From JBKPRX01 sp046734795 (lineage in GTDB: Bacteria > Actinomycetota > Thermoleophilia > Gaiellales > Gaiellaceae): a stretch of DNA of 19,061 nt. The position numbers and the translations under genes were made by a program. Below, piece by piece: positions 14,683 through 19,061 of the stretch. The notes beneath the pieces are model-generated. The model was given only the letters and a program-made list of their open reading frames with translations. It made no database searches and was not told the origin of the DNA. The stretch is taken from NCBI GenBank assembly GCA_046734795.1, contig JBKPRX010000017.1, positions 1 through 19,061 of the forward strand, written 5' to 3'. The first letter of the stretch is position 1; each line of letters starts with the position of its first letter.

Positions 14683-16155
14683 ATGTCCGCGACAGCAGAG
14701 TCCATCCGGGAGTGCCGGCACTTCATCGGCGGCGAGTGGGTCGACGCCGCAGGAGGCGGCAGCTTCGACGACCTCGATCCGTATACCGGCAAGGCGGTCG
14801 CGCGTGTCGCGGCCGGCGGTCGCGACGACGCGCGCAGTGCGATCGAGGCCGCCTCCGGCGCGTTCGAGGGCTGGATGCAGACGCCGCCGGCCGAGCGCCA
14901 GCGCGTCTTTCTCGCCGCCGCCGACGTGCTCGCGGGCCGAAGCGAGGATGTCGCGAAATGGCTGATCGAGGAGACCGGCTCTGCGTTCGGCTTCGCGATG
15001 TTCCAGCTGCACTTCGTGCAGGGCCTGCTGCGCCAAGTCGCCGCGCTTCCGTACGCGCCGATGGGCGAGGTGATTCCATCGGACCTCGGCCAGTTCGCGA
15101 TGGGTCTGCGCCGGCCGGTCGGCGTCGTCGGCGCAATCGCACCGTGGAACGCTGCCCTGATCCTCTCGGCCCGCTCGATCGCGGCGCCGCTCGCGCTCGG
15201 AAACACGGTCGTCTTGAAGCCGTCGGAGCTCTCGCCGTACGTCGGCGGTCTCCTGTGGGGCGAGATCTTCGGCGAGGCAGGCCTCCCTGCCGGCGTGCTG
15301 AACGTCGTCACGCACGCGCCGGGCGAGGCGGCGCCGATCGGCGACGAGCTGGTCGAGAACCCGGCCGTCCGCCGCATCAACTTCACCGGCTCGACGGAGA
15401 CAGGCCGTCGCCTCGCGGAGGCTGCGGGCCGTCAGCTGAAGCGCGTCGTCCTCGAGCTCGGCGGCTACAACCCGCTGATCGTGCTCGCGGATGCAGACGT
15501 CGACTACGCCGTCGACGCGACCGCGTTCGGCGCGTTCATGCATCAAGGTCAGATCTGCATGTCGACGCGGCGCATCCTCGTCGAGCGGCCGATCGCCGAC
15601 GAGTTCGTCGAGAAGCTCGCGGCGAAGACGAAGACGCTGAAGGTCGGCGACCCGCACGAGCACGACACGGTGATCGGTCCGCTGATCAACGAGAGCGCGC
15701 TCAACATGGTCTCGTCACGCGTCCACGAAGCGGTGCAAAAGGGCGCGAAGGTCCTCGCGGGTGGGGAGGCCGAAGGCGCCGCGTATCGGGCGACGCTCCT
15801 CACGGACGTGCCTGCCGATTCCGACTTCGCCAAGCACGAGACCTTCGGTCCCGTCGCGGCGATCGAGATCGTCGACAGCGCGGACGAGGCGGTCGAGCGC
15901 GCGAACGCGACGAGCTACGGGCTCTCGTCCGGGCTCATCACCGGCAATGCGGACCGCGGCTTCCAGCTGGCGCAACGCATCGACGCCGGCATCGTCCACG
16001 TCAACGACCAGACCGTCTCCGACGAGCCGCAGATGCCGTTCGGCGGAGTGAAGGAGAGCGGCTTCGGGCGCTTCGGCGGCACCGCGGTGATCGACGAGTT
16101 CACCGAGCTTCGCTGGATCACCGTCACTCCCGGGTCGCATCCATTCCCGTTCTGA
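14683..16155 (+). CDS. NAD(P)-dependent aldehyde dehydrogenase, vanillin/benzaldehyde-dehydrogenase-like
   Basis: A 490-aa ALDH-superfamily enzyme oxidising an aldehyde to its acid. Catalytic features are APWN (N156), LKPSE (K179), the NAD-binding FTGSTETGR, ELGGYNP (E258) and GQICMSTRR with nucleophile C292. The C-terminal stretch HVNDQTVSDEPQMPFGGVKESGFGRFGG, then FTELRWITV, is characteristic of vanillin, benzaldehyde and salicylaldehyde dehydrogenases rather than aliphatic ALDHs. Beside pcaHG, conversion of vanillin or 4-hydroxybenzaldehyde to the acid that feeds protocatechuate is the natural reading (inference). The start ATG 14683 follows the ribosome site AAGGAGAGGAG (14666-14676). The stop overlaps the next start by 1 bp (TGATG). 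It is the first intact gene of the operon. Confidence 0.93.
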   Translation: MSATAESIRECRHFIGGEWVDAAGGGSFDDLDPYTGKAVARVAAGGRDDARSAIEAASGAFEGWMQTPPAERQRVFLAAADVLAGRSEDVAKWLIEETGSAFGFAMFQLHFVQGLLRQVAALPYAPMGEVIPSDLGQFAMGLRRPVGVVGAIAPWNAALILSARSIAAPLALGNTVVLKPSELSPYVGGLLWGEIFGEAGLPAGVLNVVTHAPGEAAPIGDELVENPAVRRINFTGSTETGRRLAEAAGRQLKRVVLELGGYNPLIVLADADVDYAVDATAFGAFMHQGQICMSTRRILVERPIADEFVEKLAAKTKTLKVGDPHEHDTVIGPLINESALNMVSSRVHEAVQKGAKVLAGGEAEGAAYRATLLTDVPADSDFAKHETFGPVAAIEIVDSADEAVERANATSYGLSSGLITGNADRGFQLAQRIDAGIVHVNDQTVSDEPQMPFGGVKESGFGRFGGTAVIDEFTELRWITVTPGSHPFPF

Positions 16156-17012
16156 TGGCAGAGGTCGTCCAGCTCAACGAAGCGATCGCCGAGCTCGTCC
16201 ACGACGGCGACACCGTCGCGCTCGAAGGCTTCACGCATCTGATCCCGCACGCGGCCGGGCACGAGGTCTTGCGCCAGGGCAAGACGGATCTGACGCTCGT
16301 TCGGATGACGCCGGACCTGATCTACGACCAGCTGATCGGGATGGGCTGTGCGCGCAAGCTCGTCTTCTCCTGGGGCGGCAACCCGGGTGTCGGCTCGCTG
16401 CACCGGCTGCGTGACGCGGTCGAGCGCGACTGGCCGGCGCCGCTCGAGCTCGAGGAGCACTCGCACGCGGGGATGGCCGCGGCGTACGCGGCGGGCGCGT
16501 CCGATCTGCCCTTCGGCACGCTTCGCGGCTACGCAGGAACCGACCTCGTCGGGCGCACGAGGCTCGCGTGGATCGAGTGCCCGTTCACCGGCGAAAAGCT
16601 CGCGGCTGTGCCTGCGATCCGTCCGGACGTGGGAATCGTGCACGCGCAGCAGGCTGACGAGCGCGGCAACGTCCAGCTCTGGGGCATCGCCGGCGTGCAG
16701 AAGGAAGCCGTGCTCGCGGCGAAGCGCTCGCTCGTGACGGTCGAGGAAGTGGTGCCGGAGCTCGAGCCGCGCCCCGGCGGCATCGTCCTGCCGTCGTGGA
16801 CGATCACCGCCGTTTCGCTCGCACCCGGTGGTGCGCATCCGTCGTACGCGCTCGGCTACTACGACCGCGACAACGCGTTCTACGAGCGCTGGGATCCGAT
16901 CAGCCGCGACCGCGACACGTTCCGCGAGTGGATGCAGCGACACGTGCTCGACACTGCCGACGTGGACGAGTACCACGAGAGCCTGCGCGCGGCCGGAGTG
17001 GGAGCGGCGTGA
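16155..17012 (+). CDS. CoA-transferase subunit A (CatI/GctA-type, likely 3-oxoadipate)
   Basis: A 285-aa alpha subunit of a class I CoA-transferase. It shows the family's N-terminal VHDGDTVALEGFTHLIPHAAGHEVLRQG, LTLVRMTPDLIYDQLIGMGCARKLVFSWGGNPGVGSLHRLRDAVE and HSHAGMAAAYAAGASDLPFG. The C-terminal part continues with VHAQQADERGNVQLWGI and a long tail ending in about 45 residues after SYALGYYDRDN. The size (about 285) matches CatI and GctA rather than the shorter PcaI (about 230). With pcaHG following, transfer of CoA from succinyl-CoA to 3-oxoadipate is the best assignment. Glutaconate or another dicarboxylate remains possible. The ATG overlaps the ALDH stop, and the TGA overlaps the GTG of subunit B by 4 bp. 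Confidence 0.9.
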   Translation: MAEVVQLNEAIAELVHDGDTVALEGFTHLIPHAAGHEVLRQGKTDLTLVRMTPDLIYDQLIGMGCARKLVFSWGGNPGVGSLHRLRDAVERDWPAPLELEEHSHAGMAAAYAAGASDLPFGTLRGYAGTDLVGRTRLAWIECPFTGEKLAAVPAIRPDVGIVHAQQADERGNVQLWGIAGVQKEAVLAAKRSLVTVEEVVPELEPRPGGIVLPSWTITAVSLAPGGAHPSYALGYYDRDNAFYERWDPISRDRDTFREWMQRHVLDTADVDEYHESLRAAGVGAA

Positions 17013-17788
17013 ACGCGAACGGCTACACGGCAGACGAGATGATGGCCGTCGCCGCAGCGCGCCGGGTCGAGGACGGCACGGTCTGCTTCGTCGGCATCGG
17101 CCTACCGAGCAAGGCGTGCAATCTCGCACGCGCGACGCACGCGCCGAACGTCGTGCTCGTATACGAGAGCGGCACGATCGGAGCGAAGCCGACGTACTTG
17201 CCGCTCTCGATCGGCGACGGCGAGCTTGCCGAGACCGCGGACGCCGTCGTCGGCGTGCCGGAGATCTTCGGCTACTGGCTTCAGGCCGGCCGCATCGACA
17301 TCGGGTTCCTCGGCGCGGCGCAGATCGACCGCCACGGCAACTTGAACAGCACCGTCGTCGGCGACTACGAGCATCCGTCGGTGCGGTTGCCGGGCGCGGG
17401 CGGCGCGCCGGAGATTGCCGCCCACTGCGGCGAGGTGTTCGTGATGCTGCGCCAGAGCCCGCGCACGTTCGTCGAGCGGCTCGACTTCCGCACGACGATG
17501 GGCCAGGGCGACGGTGCCGGCTCGCGGGCGGAGCTCGGCTACGCGGGTCGCGGCACGACGGCCGTCGTCACGGATCTCGGCGTGCTCGAGCCGGATCCGG
17601 AGACGGACGAGCTCGTCCTCACGCAGCTCCATCCGGGCGCGACGGCGGAGCAGGCGCAGGAGGCAACCGGCTGGAAGCTCCGCGTCTCGCCGGCGCTCAC
17701 GACGAGTGAGGTGCCGACTGCAGCCGAGCTCGAGGCGCTCCGTGCCCTGAAGACGAAGACCGAGGAGAATGCCGACCATGGCGCGTGA
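17009..17788 (+). CDS. CoA-transferase subunit B (CatJ/GctB-type, likely 3-oxoadipate)
   Basis: A 259-aa beta subunit. It carries ADEMMAVAAARRVEDGTVCFVGIGLPSKACNLAR and then VVLVYESGTIGAKP, where E53 aligns with the catalytic glutamate that forms the CoA thioester in the GctB/CatJ branch. Later motifs are FLGAAQIDRHGNLNSTVVGDYEHPSVRLPGAGGAPEIA and TDLGVLEPDPETDELVLTQLHPG, typical of this subunit. It should form a heteromer with the preceding gene product. The start is GTG 17009, coupled to subunit A. Its end overlaps the pcaH gene: GAGGAG at 17762-17767, inside this gene, serves as the pcaH ribosome site. Confidence 0.91.
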   Translation: MNANGYTADEMMAVAAARRVEDGTVCFVGIGLPSKACNLARATHAPNVVLVYESGTIGAKPTYLPLSIGDGELAETADAVVGVPEIFGYWLQAGRIDIGFLGAAQIDRHGNLNSTVVGDYEHPSVRLPGAGGAPEIAAHCGEVFVMLRQSPRTFVERLDFRTTMGQGDGAGSRAELGYAGRGTTAVVTDLGVLEPDPETDELVLTQLHPGATAEQAQEATGWKLRVSPALTTSEVPTAAELEALRALKTKTEENADHGA

Positions 17789-18506
17789 GACGCAGATTCT
17801 CCGGACGGTCGACGACGCGACTCTCGGCCGCGGGGGCGCGCAGCCGCAATACCTCTATCCCGACTACCGCTCGACCGAGCTTCGCGCGCCGCGGAAGCCG
17901 CTCTTGCTTCTGCCGGAAGAGCTGCACGACGCGCACGGCCCCGTGTTCGGCGAGGACGCTGTCGGGCCGCTCGACGCGGACCTCACGCGGCAGCACGACG
18001 GCGAGCCGCTCGGCGAGCGCATCGTCGTGCACGGGCGACTGCTCGACTCCGACGGCAAGCCGATCCGCAACCAGTTGATCGAGGTCTGGCAGGCGAACGC
18101 AGCCGGCCGGTACATCCATCAGAGCGATCAGCATCCGGCACCGCTCGACCCGAACTTCACGGGCGCGGGCCGCGCGCTTACCGATGACGAAGGCCGCTAC
18201 CGGTTCGTGACCGTCAAGCCCGGCGCGTATCCCTGGCGCAACCATCCGAATGCATGGCGGCCCGCGCACATCCACTTCTCGGTGTTCGGCCGCGCATTCA
18301 CGGACCGACTCGTGACGCAGATGTACTTCCCCGGCGACCCGCTCTTCAGCGCCGACCCGATCTTCAACTCGGTGCGCGACGAGCAAGCCCGGCAGCGGAT
18401 GGTCAGCGAGTTCGACTGGGAGGCGACGACGCCCGAGTGGGCGCTCGGCTACCGCTTCGACATCGTGCTCGGTACGAACGGGACGCCATTCGAGGAGGAC
18501 GCGTGA
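17778..18506 (+). CDS. pcaH: Protocatechuate 3,4-dioxygenase beta subunit
   Basis: A 242-aa iron(III) subunit of the intradiol dioxygenase that opens protocatechuate to 3-carboxy-cis,cis-muconate. The four Fe ligands can be placed: Y112 (GRYIHQSDQ), Y151 (PGAYPWRN), H164 and H166 (PAHIHFSVFG). Their spacing is identical to Y108, Y147, H160 and H162 of the Pseudomonas enzyme. Further marks are VHGRLLDSDGKPIRNQLIEVWQANAAGRY, TQMYFPGDPLF and the C-terminal GYRFDIVLGTNGTPFEE. ATG 17778 is chosen over ATG 17769, because GAGGAG lies 10 bases before the former and only 1 base before the latter. The stop overlaps the pcaG GTG by 4 bp. Confidence 0.96.
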   Translation: MARETQILRTVDDATLGRGGAQPQYLYPDYRSTELRAPRKPLLLLPEELHDAHGPVFGEDAVGPLDADLTRQHDGEPLGERIVVHGRLLDSDGKPIRNQLIEVWQANAAGRYIHQSDQHPAPLDPNFTGAGRALTDDEGRYRFVTVKPGAYPWRNHPNAWRPAHIHFSVFGRAFTDRLVTQMYFPGDPLFSADPIFNSVRDEQARQRMVSEFDWEATTPEWALGYRFDIVLGTNGTPFEEDA

Positions 18507-19015
18507 GCCTGCCCGCGACTCCGTCGCAGACAGTCGGTCCGTTCTTTGCGTTCGGGCTATGCGACCGCCCGCTGGCGAACGTCGTCGACCCGGACGCCGA
18601 AGGCGCGATTCGGATCGAAGGCGCAGTCCTCGACGGAGAAGGCAACGGCATCCCGGACGCGATGGTCGAGATCTGGCAAGCGGATCCGGGCGGCGAGTAC
18701 CGCCAGGATTTCGGCTGGGCCCGCTCGGGCACGGACGGTGACGGCCGCTTTGCGATCACGACCGTCAAGCCCGGCGCGATCGGCGACCAAGCTCCGCACC
18801 TCGACGTGCTCGTCTTCGCGCGCGGTCTCTTGAAGCCGGTGCTGACGCGCCTCTACTTCCCAGACGAAGACGAGGCGAACGCAAGCGACCCCGTGCTGTC
18901 GGCACTTCCGGATCCGGCGGACCGCGACGCGCTCGTCGCGCAAGGCGACGCGGGCCTCGTTCGCTTCGACGTGCGGCTCCAAGGCGCGCGACAGACGCCG
19001 TTCTTCGCGCTTTGA
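18503..19015 (+). CDS. pcaG: Protocatechuate 3,4-dioxygenase alpha subunit
   Basis: A 170-aa partner subunit that shapes the active site but lacks the iron ligands. It opens with the typical LPATPSQTVGPFFAFGL and contains IRIEGAVLDGEGNGIPDAMVEIWQADPGGEY, aligned with the beta-subunit region. Next come GRFAITTVKPGA and APHLDVLVFARGLLKPVLTRLYFPDEDEANASDPVL, ending RFDVRLQGARQTPFFAL. In the iron-ligand positions, Y and H residues are replaced (for example PHLDVLVFARG in place of PAHIHFSVFG), as expected for PcaG. It is somewhat shorter than Pseudomonas PcaG (about 200 aa). The start GTG 18503 overlaps the pcaH stop. The stop overlaps a TTG start of the next gene (TTGA). Confidence 0.95.
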   Translation: MSLPATPSQTVGPFFAFGLCDRPLANVVDPDAEGAIRIEGAVLDGEGNGIPDAMVEIWQADPGGEYRQDFGWARSGTDGDGRFAITTVKPGAIGDQAPHLDVLVFARGLLKPVLTRLYFPDEDEANASDPVLSALPDPADRDALVAQGDAGLVRFDVRLQGARQTPFFAL

Positions 19016-19061
19016 GCCTCTTCGAGTCGATCGCGGTGCCGCAGGAGCTACGGGTCGCGAC
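19012..19061 (+). CDS. pcaB: Start of a gene cut by the window edge, probably 3-carboxymuconate cycloisomerase
   Basis: TTG at 19012 overlaps the pcaG stop by 4 bp and opens a frame reading LSLFESIAVPQELRVA up to the edge. This resembles the usual PcaB opening (a short LF...VP..LR stretch before the first long helix). pcaB, acting on the pcaGH product, is commonly encoded just after pcaG. Only 16 residues are visible, so the assignment rests mostly on position. Confidence 0.5.
   Translation, partial: MSLFESIAVPQELRVA

Noticed and set aside
14421..16154. Plus-strand open frame that continues into CoA-transferase subunit A and could seem to make an 863-aa protein
   Set aside because: The part before 16155 overlaps the ALDH gene in another frame and is Arg-rich without motifs. 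The true gene begins at ATG 16155.

Overview
The window reads as chromosomal DNA of a high-GC, soil-type actinobacterium. The gene style fits Thermoleophilia (Gaiellales or Solirubrobacterales): G/C-rich third codon positions throughout, many GTG and TTG starts, 1-20 bp stop/start overlaps, and an actinobacterial SpoIID-like layout. This placement is inferred from style, not from a phylogenetic marker. I see no RNA gene, insertion sequence or CRISPR array. Coding density is very high. Only four non-coding stretches exceed about 60 bp (4326-4402, 5471-5545, 12097-12179, 14342-14682), and all four hold recognisable signals.

Left part (1-4325). A minus-strand biotin carboxylase runs off the left edge. 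Its start lies 6 bp from that of a divergent YtrA-type GntR regulator. The regulator is followed, with overlapping stops and starts, by an ABC ATPase, an ABC-2-like membrane protein and a sugar-binding-type periplasmic protein. The last is an unusual partner for an exporter-type ABC pair.

Sugar module (4326-8545). A candidate promoter and a 5' hairpin precede a XylF-like binding protein. Then come a strong intergenic hairpin, a single-domain sugar ATPase, a XylH-like permease and a Gfo/Idh/MocA oxidoreductase. This is a ribose/xylose-class import cassette with a likely sugar dehydrogenase attached.

Middle part (8546-11272). A secreted SpoIID/LytB-domain protein, a hemerythrin-cupin fusion protein and an amidohydrolase-2 family enzyme are packed with overlapping ends. 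The amidohydrolase stop codon overlaps the stop of the convergent IclR gene.

Right part (11269-19061). An IclR regulator of the PcaR/PobR type is divergent from a core-type MetE methyltransferase. A PfkB kinase converges on that gene. Next is a consensus-like promoter with a perfect GntR/dre-like palindrome at the predicted transcription start, followed at once by an in-frame remnant of a LivM-type permease C-terminus. Downstream is a tightly coupled catabolic operon: a vanillin/benzaldehyde-dehydrogenase-like ALDH, CoA-transferase subunits A and B, pcaH, pcaG and the start of a probable pcaB. Together these would oxidise an aromatic aldehyde to its acid, open protocatechuate by ortho cleavage and activate 3-oxoadipate. 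The remnant suggests that a transporter once sat first in this operon and was deleted, leaving the promoter/operator driving the catabolic genes directly. That scar, with its operator, is the most unusual thing I found.
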